Counted from the first letter of the stretch, positions 8,011-17,497 are shown. The stretch is 64,000 nt of DNA from Marinobacter vinifirmus (GCF_002258215.1 NZ_NEFY01000003.1:124001-188000); one strand, 5' to 3'. The notes: generated by a model from the letters alone, not told the origin. Program-made: numbers and translations.

Positions 8011-9735
8011 TTAGTCATTTTGTGATGTATCCATCTTCAGGCCCACCTTGGTTACCCGGTCTGCCTCGGTGGCACGGGCTACCAGGGTGACCGGGCCCAG
8101 AATGACCTTGTCGCCCACTACCGGGTGGCCCTTGGTGCGCTTGGCAAAGCATTCTGCGAGCGAAAGATCCGGTGGAAATTCATCGAATTCGATGCCGTAC
8201 ACCTGCTCTACGTCCCCCAGCAAGGCGTCGCCATTGAGCACGAAGTCACCGAAGAAGGCACGCTCGGCCAGGTGCTTCGGTGCCTGCCGGCCACTCAGGG
8301 CCTTGCCAAGTTCCGGAAGTACCGCAGGTGTGGCGAACATGGCGACGACGTCTCCGGTCGAGACTTCCAGGTCTTTGGTGGGCTGCAGGCACTGGCGATT
8401 CCGGAAGACCCCGGCAACGGCGGTGTTGTCCGGAAGCCGCAGCTGCCCGAGCCGTTTCGGTGATTCCCAGTTCTGGCCCCGGAGCGGGAACAGCATCAGC
8501 TCGTGGTCGCCCGCCGCGGGGGCATCCAGGGGCAGGCGCCGGTAAGGGTCTTCGCCGGCTGGAACTTCCAGCTTCAGTTTGCGGGCCAGCGGCGCCATGG
8601 TTGTGCCCTGTACCACAAGCGACACAAGCACGATGAAGAACGCGGCATGGAACACCAGCTGGGCATCCGGCAGACCGGCGATGATCGGGAACAGGGCCAG
8701 GACAATTGGTACCGCGCCCCGCAGGCCCACCCAGCTGATAAAGCCCAGTTCCCGGCGGTTGAAGCCGAAGGGCCAGAGCGTCAGCAGAACCGTCAGCGGG
8801 CGAATCACGAAGATCAGTGTAAAGGCCAGAATCAGGCCGCCCCCAGCCAGGGGTACCAGGTCAGACGGGTTCACCAGCAGCCCCAGCATCAGGAACAGAC
8901 ACAGCTGGGCCAGCCAGGCCAGGCCATCGTGTACCTGCAGGATCATGGGCATCATTCGCACGTGGCGATTACCGATCACCACGCCACTCAGATATATGGC
9001 GAGAAAACCGCTACCGCCAATGGCGTTGGTGGCAGAAAACACGGCGATGCCGGCTGCGGCCACTAACAGGGGGTAAAGGGCGGGCGTCAGGCGCATCCGG
9101 TTGGTCAGGGCGACGATGGCAAAGCCGCCCAGAATGCCCGCCGGCGCTCCGATACCGAATTGCTGGACCAGCATCAGCAGGCCGGAGGCAAAGGCACCGT
9201 CCTGGTGCTGGCTGATCAGGGTAACCAGCATCAGGGTCAGGAAAATAGCCATCGGGTCGTTGCTGCCCGATTCGATTTCCAGGGTGGCGCTGACCCGTTC
9301 GTTAAGGTGCAGTCCCCGGCCCTGAAGCAGGGAGAAAACCGCAGCGGCATCGGTGGAGGAGATAATGGCACCGATCAGCAAGGCGATCAGCCAGTGCAGG
9401 TCAAACACCCACCAGGCAACGATTGCCGCTCCGCCCGCCGTCAGGGCGACACCCACGGTGGCCAGCATCATGGCGGGTTTCAGGCCAACCCGGAAGGTGT
9501 CCACCCGGGTGCGCATACCGCCGTCCAGCAGGATGACACCCAGGGCCAGGTTGGCGATCAGGAAGGCGAGTTCGACATTATCGAACTCGATACCCCCGGG
9601 CCCGTCCTCGCCCATCAGCATGCCCACCACCAGGAAGACCAGCAGCACAGGCATGCCAACGCGGCTGGAAAGGGGGCTGAGCACGATGCTGAAAACCAGC
9701 ATCAGGGCGCCGATCAGGGTGAAGGTGGGATCCAT
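8011..9735 (-). CDS. cvrA: Potassium/proton antiporter (CvrA/NhaP2 family)
   Basis: 574-residue CPA1-type antiporter. The N-terminal two-thirds is a Na+/H+ exchanger membrane domain with about 12 helices, including GTVMGEDGPGG-like loop MGEDGPGGIEF, the ion-site helix SSTDAAAVFSLL and EIESGSNDPMAIFL. The C-terminal third holds a TrkA-C-like domain (about 400-480) and a CorC/HlyC-like domain (about 490-560), the layout of NhaP2/CvrA. Role: K+ extrusion and turgor or pH adjustment in the inner membrane, relevant in a halophile. Confidence 0.9.
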   Translation of the reverse strand: MDPTFTLIGALMLVFSIVLSPLSSRVGMPVLLVFLVVGMLMGEDGPGGIEFDNVELAFLIANLALGVILLDGGMRTRVDTFRVGLKPAMMLATVGVALTAGGAAIVAWWVFDLHWLIALLIGAIISSTDAAAVFSLLQGRGLHLNERVSATLEIESGSNDPMAIFLTLMLVTLISQHQDGAFASGLLMLVQQFGIGAPAGILGGFAIVALTNRMRLTPALYPLLVAAAGIAVFSATNAIGGSGFLAIYLSGVVIGNRHVRMMPMILQVHDGLAWLAQLCLFLMLGLLVNPSDLVPLAGGGLILAFTLIFVIRPLTVLLTLWPFGFNRRELGFISWVGLRGAVPIVLALFPIIAGLPDAQLVFHAAFFIVLVSLVVQGTTMAPLARKLKLEVPAGEDPYRRLPLDAPAAGDHELMLFPLRGQNWESPKRLGQLRLPDNTAVAGVFRNRQCLQPTKDLEVSTGDVVAMFATPAVLPELGKALSGRQAPKHLAERAFFGDFVLNGDALLGDVEQVYGIEFDEFPPDLSLAECFAKRTKGHPVVGDKVILGPVTLVARATEADRVTKVGLKMDTSQND

Positions 9736-9755
9736 CAGACTCCAACTAAAGGGGC

Positions 9756-9784
9756 TTGCCCGGCCATGGCGGCGGGCTTATATT
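9756..9784 (+). promoter_or_regulatory. Sigma-70 promoter of tRNA-Gly
   Basis: TTGCCC (9756-9761) and TATATT (9779-9784) separated by exactly 17 bp, ending 21 bp before the tRNA. The -35 lies just upstream of the antiporter start, in the divergent gap. Confidence 0.65.
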
Positions 9785-9805
9785 GCTTGAACAGACATTA
9801 TGCCG

Positions 9806-9879
9806 GCGGGCGTAGCTCAATGGTAGAGCTTCAGGTTCCCAACCTGGTGACGTGGGCTCGATTCCCATCGCCCGCTCCA
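9806..9879 (+). tRNA. tRNA-Gly (anticodon CCC)
   Basis: A complete 74-nt cloverleaf can be drawn: acceptor GCGGGCG with CGCCCGC, D arm GCTC/GAGC, anticodon stem TCAGG/CCTGG with loop TTCCCAA (anticodon CCC), T stem GTGGG/CCCAT with loop CTCGATT, discriminator T and an encoded CCA (9877-9879). Reads GGG glycine codons. Confidence 0.95.
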
Positions 9880-9895
9880 GTACGGCAATTTCCCC

Positions 9896-11206
9896 TCAGT
9901 GCAGCTTCAGGCGCGGGTGCATGGCCCGGCTGATCTTGTCCATGAGCCAGATAATGCCCGTACGCACAAACCCGTGCAGCGCGACCTGGTGCATCCGGTA
10001 CAGGGACACGTAAAACAGCCTGGCCACCTTGCCTTCAATGTACATGCTGCGGCCAGACAGGTTGCCCATCAGGTTGCCAACGGTGGTGTATTTGCTGAAG
10101 TTGATCAGTGAGCCGTGGTCGTTATAGACAAAGGGTACCGCTTCCTTGCCTTCAAGCCGGTTACACAGGGTTTCGAACAGGGTATCTGCCTGCTGGTGGG
10201 CGGCCTGGGCCCGTGGAGGCACCGGTCGGTCAGAATCCGGTTGCGGGCAGGCTGCGCAATCACCGAAGGCGAAGATGTGGTCGTCCCGGGTGGTTTTCAG
10301 GGTCTGTTCTACCATCAGCTGGTTGCCGCGGTTGGCCTCCAGCCCGTCCAGGTCGGCCAGAAAACCCGGAGCCTTGATACCGGCGGCCCAGATGGTCATC
10401 TCGGACGGCAGTTCAGTGCCGTCTTTCATCACCAGGCTGTTCTCCCGTACTTCGCTGACCGGCTGGCCGGTCAATACCTGCACTTTCTGGCGCTGCAGTT
10501 CCCGGGTTGCGGCGGCAGACAGCCGGCCAGGCAGTGCCGGCAGAATGCGGTCAGCCGCTTCGATCACACTGATGGAAACGTCTGATGACTTCAGGTGGTT
10601 CATGCCGTATACCGGTAGTTCCCTCGATGCCAGCCGCAGCTCCGCAGCCAGTTCCACACCCGTGGCGCCGGCCCCGATGATGCTGATGTTCAGGCTGTGG
10701 GGCTTGCCCTGCAAGGCTTCATGATTCTTGCGCAGGAAGGCATTGAGCATCAGGTTATGGAAGCGCCGTGCTTGGCGCAGGCTGTCCAGGAACAGGCAGT
10801 GCTCCTGGGCACCCGGAGTGCCGAAATCGTTCGCGGTGCTGCCTACCGCAATCACCAGGGTGTCGTACGGGATGCGGCGTTCCGGCACCACTTCATTGCC
10901 TTCGTCATCGTGGAAGGCCGCAATGACGATTTCCTTGGCTGAGCGGTCGAGCCCGCTCATCCGGCCAAGCTGGAATTCGTAATGGTGCTTGCGGGCGTGG
11001 GCGCGGTAGTTGATTTCGTTGGCGCTGGCGTCGAGGGAACCGGACGCGACCTCGTGCAGCAGGGGTTTCCAGACGTGGGTCAGGCCGGCATCGACCAGGG
11101 AAATGCGGGCTTTGTGTTTCTTGCCCAGTTTGTTGCCCAGCCGGGTGACCAGTTCCAGGCCGCCGGCGCCACCGCCGACAACTACGATGTGGTGCAGGTT
11201 TTCCAT
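9896..11206 (-). CDS. ndh: NADH dehydrogenase, type II (NDH-2)
   Basis: 436-residue FAD-dependent NADH:quinone oxidoreductase. I start it at ATG 11206 because the protein then begins MENLHHIVVVGGGAGGLEL, the FAD dinucleotide-binding motif (GxGxxG); the open frame continues much further upstream but that part resembles no protein. The second Rossmann motif, ISIIGAGATGVELAAEL, near residue 170 binds NADH. FAFGDCAACP near residue 305 is the conserved FAD-contact motif. The C-terminal third carries the amphipathic helices that bind the membrane. It feeds NADH electrons to quinone without proton pumping. Confidence 0.9.
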   Translation of the reverse strand: MENLHHIVVVGGGAGGLELVTRLGNKLGKKHKARISLVDAGLTHVWKPLLHEVASGSLDASANEINYRAHARKHHYEFQLGRMSGLDRSAKEIVIAAFHDDEGNEVVPERRIPYDTLVIAVGSTANDFGTPGAQEHCLFLDSLRQARRFHNLMLNAFLRKNHEALQGKPHSLNISIIGAGATGVELAAELRLASRELPVYGMNHLKSSDVSISVIEAADRILPALPGRLSAAATRELQRQKVQVLTGQPVSEVRENSLVMKDGTELPSEMTIWAAGIKAPGFLADLDGLEANRGNQLMVEQTLKTTRDDHIFAFGDCAACPQPDSDRPVPPRAQAAHQQADTLFETLCNRLEGKEAVPFVYNDHGSLINFSKYTTVGNLMGNLSGRSMYIEGKVARLFYVSLYRMHQVALHGFVRTGIIWLMDKISRAMHPRLKLH

Positions 11207-11461
11207 AACGATCGCCTTGAAGTGAAGAGAGCCAAGCGCTCTTTCGGCGAAAAACGCTTGGCTGTCCTCACTGACTTTGTCCAGTCCCTGACTGGAGGCG
11301 GCTAATACTAACGTCGTAGTTCCGGCATGACAATTCAACGAAAGTGGCTTTTTGCTGCCTCGTTGGGCCTGGTCGCGATTGATTAATCCGATGCCATGCG
11401 GCACTTTAGGGTAAACGCCCACAGAGGCTTGGACCATAACCCTGCTAACAGGAGAACCACT

Positions 11462-12085
11462 GTGAAACTGGAAGTCAAAGGCATTGCGGACGGCCAGCCG
11501 ATTCCCGAAAAGTTCGCGTTTGGTGTGTTCAGTGAACAGGACCACATGAGTTTTGGCCCCAACCGGAACCCGGAACTGGTGTGGGAAGGCGCGCCGGAGG
11601 GCACCAAAAGCTTTGTGGTAGTGATGTTTGACCCGGATGTGCCCAGCGTGGCCGACGATGTGAACCAGGAAGGCAAGACCGTAGCGGCGGACCTGCCCCG
11701 GGTAGACTTCTTCCACTGGCTGCTGGTGGACATCCCGGCCAGCGTTGCTCGCATCCCGGAAGGTGAGGACAGTGACGGCGTCAGCCCCAAGGGCAAGGAT
11801 CACGGCCCCGGCCCGATCGGGGTGCGCGGTGTGAATAACTACACCCAGTTCCTGGCCGGCAATCCGGACATGGCCGGTACCTACGCCGGTTACGACGGCC
11901 CCTGCCCGCCCTGGAACGATGAGATCATCCACCATTACCACTACGAAGTGCATGCGCTGGATGTGGAAACGCTGGGCCTGGATGGCGAATTTGACGGCAA
12001 CGACGTGCGCCAGGCCATGGCCGGGCATGTGCTGGCCAGTGCCCGGGTAACCGGTACCTACACCCTCAATCCGGATCTGCGCTGA
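11462..12085 (+). CDS. YbhB/YbcL-type Raf kinase inhibitor-like (PEBP) protein
   Basis: 207 residues from a GTG start at 11462, chosen because AACAGGAG lies just upstream; an ATG further up (11396) has no ribosome site. PEBP-fold landmarks: VVVMFDPDVPS (DPD of the ligand pocket), HWLLVDIPA, and YDGPCPPWNDE followed by HHYHYEVHALD. The family binds phospholipid-like anions; its bacterial function is not established. No signal peptide, so cytoplasmic. Divergent from ndh. Confidence 0.87.
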   Translation: MKLEVKGIADGQPIPEKFAFGVFSEQDHMSFGPNRNPELVWEGAPEGTKSFVVVMFDPDVPSVADDVNQEGKTVAADLPRVDFFHWLLVDIPASVARIPEGEDSDGVSPKGKDHGPGPIGVRGVNNYTQFLAGNPDMAGTYAGYDGPCPPWNDEIIHHYHYEVHALDVETLGLDGEFDGNDVRQAMAGHVLASARVTGTYTLNPDLR

Positions 12086-12226
12086 GCGGGTTCTGACGGT
12101 GCGGGGCTTCAGCAGCTCCGCGCCGGCCTTCATCTAACTGTCTCGTGGTTGTCACCTGCGTGTCACCCGGCCTTGTCAGAGTTTTTCCTGCACTCTGACG
12201 GCTGGCGTGACAATGCAGGAGGCACC

Positions 12227-13078
12227 ATGGGCAATTATCGCAGCGTCTTCATCTCGGATGTCCATCTTGGCACAGCGGATTGCCAGGCCGGGCAACTGCT
12301 GGATTTCCTCAATACCATCCGGTGCGACACCCTGTACCTGGTAGGCGACATCGTCGACCTGATTGCCATGCAGCGCCGGGCCCACTTTCCGGAAAGCCAT
12401 CGGCAGGTTGTTCACAAACTGTTGGAGCTGGCCGCCACCGGCACCCGCGTTGTCTATGTGCCCGGTAACCACGATGAATTCTTCCGCCGCTTCTGTGGCC
12501 AGACCCTCTCCGGTGTGGAGCTTCTCTACAAGGCCGTGCATACCACCGCGGATGGGCGGCGTTTCCTGGTATGCCACGGTGACCAGTTCGACCAGGTAGT
12601 GCGATGCAGCCCCCTGATGTTGCTGGTGGGTGACCATGCCCACGGCCTGCTGCTGCGGTTGAACCGCTGGTTCAATGCCCTGCGCCGTTTGCAGGGCAAA
12701 CCCTACTGGTCGCTGGCGGCCTGGATCAAAAGCCGCATAGGTAAGGCCAGAACCTTTATTCGCCGGTTTGAACTGGCAGCACTGACGGCCGCGGAGAAGG
12801 GCGATTTCGATGGTTTTATTTGCGGACATATTCATTCTGCCGGCTTCTTGCGTGGCGAGGACGGTCTATACTGCAATGATGGTGACTGGGTTGAGCACTG
12901 CTCGGCCCTGGTGGAAACAACCGATGGCGAACTGCAGTTGCTGCAGTGGTCTGATCAGCCGGTGATTGTCATGACCGAGCAGGATGCGCCCGCGGTGGCG
13001 GGCCGGGAAGGGGATCGCCCAGTGGTGGACGTGCTGACGCCGTCGTTCATCGAACAGGTTAACCGAATTGCCGGTTAG
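12227..13078 (+). CDS. Calcineurin-like phosphoesterase, LpxH-related
   Basis: 283 residues from ATG 12227 (GCAGGAGGCACC precedes it); a longer frame upstream has no ribosome site. The dinuclear metal-site motifs are all present: FISDVHLGT, LVGDIVDL, GNHDEF, CHGDQFD and CGHIHSA. The order and spacing match UDP-2,3-diacylglucosamine diphosphatase-like proteins. Specific residues of true LpxH cannot be confirmed, and the C-terminal extension of about 50 residues is not typical, so a paralogue acting on another substrate is equally possible. The gene is just upstream of ectA but ends 247 bp before it. Confidence 0.85.
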   Translation: MGNYRSVFISDVHLGTADCQAGQLLDFLNTIRCDTLYLVGDIVDLIAMQRRAHFPESHRQVVHKLLELAATGTRVVYVPGNHDEFFRRFCGQTLSGVELLYKAVHTTADGRRFLVCHGDQFDQVVRCSPLMLLVGDHAHGLLLRLNRWFNALRRLQGKPYWSLAAWIKSRIGKARTFIRRFELAALTAAEKGDFDGFICGHIHSAGFLRGEDGLYCNDGDWVEHCSALVETTDGELQLLQWSDQPVIVMTEQDAPAVAGREGDRPVVDVLTPSFIEQVNRIAG

Positions 13079-13263
13079 CAGCGCTGATGTTTGGAGGCCT
13101 AAACAATTTGGTTTCGGCTCTTTAGCTTTGGGTGGGCACTCATTCGGGGTTTTACGGTAAATTGTCAAAGTAATCTATAAAAAACATCAGGTTAAAAGAG
13201 TTTGGCCAAGAGGCTATTGGCACCTTTCAGCGCCAGGGAGGGCGGTAGCCAGAGAGGGCCGAC

Positions 13264-13291
13264 TTGAAATATATTTTGTGGTCTATATAAT
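13264..13291 (+). promoter_or_regulatory. Probable promoter of the ect operon
   Basis: TTGAAA (13264-13269), 16-bp AT-rich spacer, TATAAT (13286-13291), 34 bp before the ectA start. The box and spacer are strikingly AT-rich against the surrounding GC-rich DNA. Osmotic control is expected for ectoine genes, but no operator was recognised. Confidence 0.6.
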
Positions 13292-13325
13292 TCAGCCCTA
13301 ACTTTCGAAGCGAATTGATCACGTT

Positions 13326-13841
13326 ATGACATCAGAAGGATCGAATACCACCGCCATCACCTTGCGCAAACCTACCAAGGATGATGGCTTCAGGCTCCAC
13401 CAGCTGGTTGCGGAATGTCCGCCGCTGGACCCCAACTCGATTTACTGCAACCTGTTGCAGTGCAGCCACTTTGCCGAGACCGGCGTGGCGGCGGAGAAGG
13501 ACGGCGATCTGGTCGGCTTTATCTCCGGATACATCCCTCCCCAACAGCCCGAGACCGTGTTTGTCTGGCAGGTGGCGGTACACGAGAAAGGTCGTGGCCA
13601 GGGCCTTGCCAAGCGGATGCTTAAGGAAATCGTAGGCCGGGACGCGTGCAAGAACGTCACGCACCTGGAAACCACGATTACCGAAGACAACGAGGCTTCC
13701 TGGGCGCTGTTCCGCTCATTTGCCCGTGATCTGGGAGCCGAGCTCACCTATCACGAGCACTTCGAGAAAGAGACCCACTTTGGCGGCAAGCACGATTCTG
13801 AGTTCCTGCTGCGCATCGGGCCTTTCACGAAGCCTGTCTGA
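13326..13841 (+). CDS. ectA: L-2,4-diaminobutyrate N4-acetyltransferase
   Basis: 171-residue GNAT acetyltransferase that acetylates L-2,4-diaminobutyrate on the gamma-amino group with acetyl-CoA, the second dedicated step of ectoine synthesis. Family features seen: LRKPTKDDGFRLHQLV, the conserved CPPLDPNSIYCNLL segment, and the acetyl-CoA loop VHEKGRGQGLAKRML. ETTITEDNEASWALF is the conserved C-terminal part. The ribosome site is weak. First gene of the ectA-ectB-ask operon. Confidence 0.95.
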   Translation: MTSEGSNTTAITLRKPTKDDGFRLHQLVAECPPLDPNSIYCNLLQCSHFAETGVAAEKDGDLVGFISGYIPPQQPETVFVWQVAVHEKGRGQGLAKRMLKEIVGRDACKNVTHLETTITEDNEASWALFRSFARDLGAELTYHEHFEKETHFGGKHDSEFLLRIGPFTKPV

Positions 13842-13849
13842 GAGCCCTG

Positions 13850-13866
13850 ATTCACAACATGTGAAT
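13850..13866. promoter_or_regulatory. Inverted repeat between ectA and ectB
   Basis: ATTCACA-ACA-TGTGAAT, perfect 7-bp arms, starting 8 bp after the ectA stop. Could be a protein site or a small RNA hairpin; nothing else identifies it. Confidence 0.35.
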
Positions 13867-13890
13867 CGCTGACTGCGAATCTGAACAGCC

Positions 13891-13916
13891 GGCAGGCCAC
13901 CCGAGGTGGGCCTGCC
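13891..13916 (+). other. Hairpin in the ectA-ectB gap
   Basis: GGCAGGCC-A at 13891 pairs with GGGCCTGCC ending at 13916 around a short loop. There is no T-run, so it is more likely an mRNA stability or processing hairpin than a terminator. The ectA-ectB gap is 178 bp, unusually long for this operon. Confidence 0.4.
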
Positions 13917-14019
13917 AGATGGCTGACATCAACGCACGGCGGGCCTGTTGCGACCGACACGTTTTACCAGCAGGCCACCGCGCATTTACCTCGAACCTGA
14001 CATGCTAAGAGGCAAGACA

Positions 14020-15288
14020 ATGGAAATTTTTAAGTCTACTGAATCCGAAGTTCGTGTTTATTCCCGTGCCTTTCCGGTGATTTTCAACCGTGCCAAGAAC
14101 GCGCACCTGTACACCGAAGACGGCAAACAGTACCTGGACTTCCTGGCCGGTGCCGGTTCCCTGAACTACGGCCACAACAACGATGTCCTGAAGAAAGCAC
14201 TGCTCGAGTACATCGAGGCAGACGGTGTGAGCCAGGGCCTGGACCTGTTCACCACCGCCAAGCACGACTTCATGGAATCGTACAAGAAGTACATCCTTGA
14301 TCCCCGTGGCCTGAACTACAAGATGCAGTTCACCGGCCCCACCGGTACCAACTGTGTGGAAGCGGCCATGAAGCTGGCCCGGAAGGTGAAAGGCCGTACC
14401 AACATCATTTCTTTCACTAACGGTTTCCACGGCGTAACGGCCGGTGCCGTTGCCGCCACTGGTAACGAACATCACCGTGGTGGTGTAGGCGTACCCCTGG
14501 GCCACGTGGACTTCATGTTCTACGACGGCTACCTGGGTGAAGACGTAGACACCCTGGACATCATGGACAAGGTGCTGTCTGACAGCTCCTCCGGTGTTGA
14601 AAAGCCGGCGGCGGCTATCGTTGAGGCCGTTCAGGGTGAAGGCGGTCTGAATGCGGCCCGCGCTGAATGGCTGAAAGGCTTGTCCGAGCTGTGCAAGAAG
14701 CACGACATCCTGCTGATTGTGGATGACATCCAGGCGGGTAACGGCCGGACCGGCGAGTTCTTCAGCTTTGAATTCGCTGGCATCAAGCCGGACATCGTGA
14801 CGGTATCCAAGTCCTTGAGTGGCTATGGCCTGCCGATGGCGCTGGTGCTGTTCAAGCCGGAGCTGGACGTGTGGGAATCCGGTGAGCACAACGGTACTTT
14901 CCGTGGTAACAACATGGCGTTCGTAACGGCCCGCGCTGCGGTAGAAACCTACTGGAAAGACGATGCCTTCGCCAACGAAGTGAAGGCCAAGACCAAGGTG
15001 CTGGGCGATGCCCTGCAGGCGATCTGCGACAAGTACCCGGGTGAGTTCTCGATGAAAGGCCGTGGCCTGATGCGTGGTATCGAAGCCAAGCATGCAGACG
15101 TGACCGGTCCGATCACCAAGCGCTGCTTCGAGAAGGGCCTGATCATCGAGACCAGTGGTCCGAACGATGAAGTGGTCAAGTGCCTGATGCCGCTGACCAC
15201 CAGCGAAGATGACCTGCGTCTGGGCGCGAAACTGCTGGCCGAGTCTGTTGACGAGATCATGCAGGAAGGTGTGAACGAGGCGTCGTAA
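14020..15288 (+). CDS. ectB: Diaminobutyrate--2-oxoglutarate transaminase
   Basis: 422-residue class III PLP aminotransferase that makes L-2,4-diaminobutyrate from aspartate semialdehyde with glutamate as amino donor, first step of ectoine synthesis. Start at ATG 14020 after AAGAGGCAAG; protein begins [16 protein letters not shown], typical of EctB. Seen: [14 protein letters not shown], the PLP-phosphate region [32 protein letters not shown] with the Asp that contacts the PLP ring nitrogen, and [13 protein letters not shown] with the Schiff-base Lys. Confidence 0.96.
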   Translation: MEIFKSTESEVRVYSRAFPVIFNRAKNAHLYTEDGKQYLDFLAGAGSLNYGHNNDVLKKALLEYIEADGVSQGLDLFTTAKHDFMESYKKYILDPRGLNYKMQFTGPTGTNCVEAAMKLARKVKGRTNIISFTNGFHGVTAGAVAATGNEHHRGGVGVPLGHVDFMFYDGYLGEDVDTLDIMDKVLSDSSSGVEKPAAAIVEAVQGEGGLNAARAEWLKGLSELCKKHDILLIVDDIQAGNGRTGEFFSFEFAGIKPDIVTVSKSLSGYGLPMALVLFKPELDVWESGEHNGTFRGNNMAFVTARAAVETYWKDDAFANEVKAKTKVLGDALQAICDKYPGEFSMKGRGLMRGIEAKHADVTGPITKRCFEKGLIIETSGPNDEVVKCLMPLTTSEDDLRLGAKLLAESVDEIMQEGVNEAS

Positions 15289-15338
15289 GACGCCCGTTTC
15301 CCCCACCTTTCCAAAACGCAGATTACGAAGGCAAGGAT

Positions 15339-16790
15339 ATGACTACGGCACAGCACACCGTCGAGAAAATTGGCGGTACATCAATGAGTAATTACGAGGC
15401 CGTGCGCGACAATATCATTATTGGCGAGCGCAATAAGAGCGACCTCTACCAGCGGATTTTCGTGGTTTCAGCCTATGGCGGCGTAACCAACGAACTGCTG
15501 GAACACAAGAAAACCGGCGAGCCGGGCGTTTACGCCCTGTTTGCCGATGCCGAATCGGACTGGGCCTGGGGTGACGACCTCACCAAGCTGATCCAGTTGC
15601 TGACCGACATCAACGGCGAGCTGTTCAGAGACCCGATGCTCAAGCAGCAGGCGGACCAGTTCATCACCGACCGTATCGAAGGTGTTCGGGGCTGCCTGAT
15701 CGACTTGCAGCGTCTGTGTTCCTACGGTCAGTTCCAGCTTGAAGAGCATCTGCTGACTGTCCGGGAAATGCTGGCGGGTATCGGCGAAGCGCACAGTGCG
15801 TTCAACACCACCCTGAAGCTGCAGCAGGAGGGCATTAATGCCCGCTTTGTCGACCTGACCGGTTGGCGTGATGCCGAGCTGCTGCCGCTGGACGAAAAGC
15901 TGAAGCAGGCGTTCGACAGCATCGACCTGAGCCGTGAACTGCCGATTGTGACCGGCTACGCCCAGTGCAAGGAAGGTCTGATGCGCACCTTCGATCGTGG
16001 CTACAGCGAGATGACGTTCAGCAGGGTGGCTGTGATGACCAACGCTCGCGAAGCCATCATCCACAAGGAATATCACCTGAGCTCCGCCGACCCGAAAGTG
16101 GTGGGTGAAGACAAGGTAGTTCCCCTGGGTCGTACCAACTACGACGTGGCGGATCAGCTGGCCAACCTGGGTATGGAAGCCATCCACCCCCGGGCCGGTA
16201 AGGGCTTGCGCCAGAACGAGATTCCATTGCGGGTGATGAACACCTTCGAGCCGGAGCATACCGGCACCCTGATTACCGGTGATTACATCAGCGAGAAACC
16301 GCAGGTTGAAATCATTGCCGGCGCCAAGGGTGTGTTTGCCATCGAAGTGTTCGACCAGGACATGCAGGGCGAGCCCGGCTCGGATCGCAAGATCCTGGAC
16401 GTGCTGACCCGCTTCAAGGTGCGCTTCATGTCGAAGGACACCAACGCCAACACCATCACCCACTATGTGGGCACCACGCTCAAGCATGTGAAGCGAGTGG
16501 TCAAGGCGCTGGAAGAAGAGTTTCCGAATGCCGAAGTCAGCACCCGCAAGGTGGCCCTGGTGTCAGCCTGTGGCAGTGATATGAAGGTGCCCGGCATCCT
16601 GGCCCGCTCTGTGAAGGCGCTGGCAGACAAGGAAATCAGCGTGCTGGCCATTCACCAGTGCATGCGCCAGGTGGATATCCAGTTCGTGATTGACGAAGAC
16701 CATTACAACCAGGCGATTGTGGCCCTGCACGGGGCGCTCATCGAGCCCCACAACCACGAATACGCTATCGTGGCGGCAACCACCGCCTGA
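15339..16790 (+). CDS. Aspartate kinase of the ectoine pathway (Ask_Ect)
   Basis: 483-residue aspartokinase. VEKIGGTSMSNYEAV is the kinase-domain start (K-x-GGTS), and the C-terminal part has tandem ACT domains (about 320-475, RKVALVSACGSDMKVPGI). Long inserts such as DAESDWAWGDDLTKLI mark the Ask_Ect clade found in ectoine clusters, which is reported to be less sensitive to feedback inhibition. It supplies aspartyl phosphate for EctB. It follows ectB by only 50 bp: the place where ectC normally sits is missing. Confidence 0.93.
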   Translation: MTTAQHTVEKIGGTSMSNYEAVRDNIIIGERNKSDLYQRIFVVSAYGGVTNELLEHKKTGEPGVYALFADAESDWAWGDDLTKLIQLLTDINGELFRDPMLKQQADQFITDRIEGVRGCLIDLQRLCSYGQFQLEEHLLTVREMLAGIGEAHSAFNTTLKLQQEGINARFVDLTGWRDAELLPLDEKLKQAFDSIDLSRELPIVTGYAQCKEGLMRTFDRGYSEMTFSRVAVMTNAREAIIHKEYHLSSADPKVVGEDKVVPLGRTNYDVADQLANLGMEAIHPRAGKGLRQNEIPLRVMNTFEPEHTGTLITGDYISEKPQVEIIAGAKGVFAIEVFDQDMQGEPGSDRKILDVLTRFKVRFMSKDTNANTITHYVGTTLKHVKRVVKALEEEFPNAEVSTRKVALVSACGSDMKVPGILARSVKALADKEISVLAIHQCMRQVDIQFVIDEDHYNQAIVALHGALIEPHNHEYAIVAATTA

Positions 16791-16797
16791 AGAATTG

Positions 16798-16830
16798 CCC
16801 GCAAGCGGAACCGGTCGCTTCGCTTGCGGG
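16798..16830 (+). other. Hairpin after the ectoine aspartokinase
   Basis: CCCGCAAGCG (16798-16807) pairs perfectly with CGCTTGCGGG (16821-16830) right after the stop codon. No T-run follows, so it may only stabilise the 3' end of the ect mRNA. Confidence 0.45.
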
Positions 16831-16943
16831 TGATGGAGGACGTCTTGCCTCCTGATCGGGCGCCCGGTCGGCCGTCTCGCCTCTGGCGAGTTATTATGGC
16901 CGGGCGTGGCCGATCACCTTTCCTTCCCCCGTTTTCTTTCCCT

Positions 16944-17399
16944 TCAGCCGCCGTGCAACAGCCAGAACCAGGCGCCGACCGTCAGTTGGCAGAGCAATAC
17001 CACCACCGTCAGCAGCAGTCGCAATTTCAGGTACCAGGCCGGCCAGTACTGGCGCATCCAGCGCGCATCCACCAAATACAGTAAGGCGAAGGCCACGGTG
17101 TAGAGCAGGATTTTCTGGGGTGTGGGCAACAACAGTCCCAGCCCCGCGCCCACAAAGAAGACCTGGCTTAGCAACATGGTTACCAGTGGCGATTGCGGGT
17201 AGGAGCGGTTCTCCAGCTGCAACGCCATGGTCCAGTAAATGCCTCCCATGAAGGCAAGTATCCCGGCGCTGTAAAGATAGAACCAACCGAGAATAGCGAC
17301 ACTGTTGGCGGGCAGGGCAAACAGGCCGACAACCCCTGTAATAAACGGAACCAGGCCGGCAATGCCGACCAGAATGGCAAGGCGGGCAACGGCGATCAC
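16944..17399 (-). CDS. DUF3429 family membrane protein
   Basis: 151 residues, five hydrophobic helices, with the family signature GGIYWTMAL near residue 50. Small inner-membrane protein of unknown function. The start follows no strong ribosome site but the first helix begins at residue 4. Lies between the ect operon (convergent) and tag. Confidence 0.75.
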   Translation of the reverse strand: MIAVARLAILVGIAGLVPFITGVVGLFALPANSVAILGWFYLYSAGILAFMGGIYWTMALQLENRSYPQSPLVTMLLSQVFFVGAGLGLLLPTPQKILLYTVAFALLYLVDARWMRQYWPAWYLKLRLLLTVVVLLCQLTVGAWFWLLHGG

Positions 17400-17497
17400 G
17401 ACCGCTGCCTCGGTTTCAGTTCATTGAGAATTATTCGCACGGTATAGCTCCCTGAATTGCGATACAGGGAGATTTACGCTTGCCATGCCCGTCGGGA

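Noticed and set aside
9812..9880. Integration site at the tRNA-Gly 3' end
   Set aside because: No integrase gene and no repeat of the tRNA end was seen nearby.
11207..12133. Upstream extension of the ndh frame
   Set aside because: This part is antisense to the PEBP gene and has no homology-like features; ndh starts with its FAD motif at 11206.
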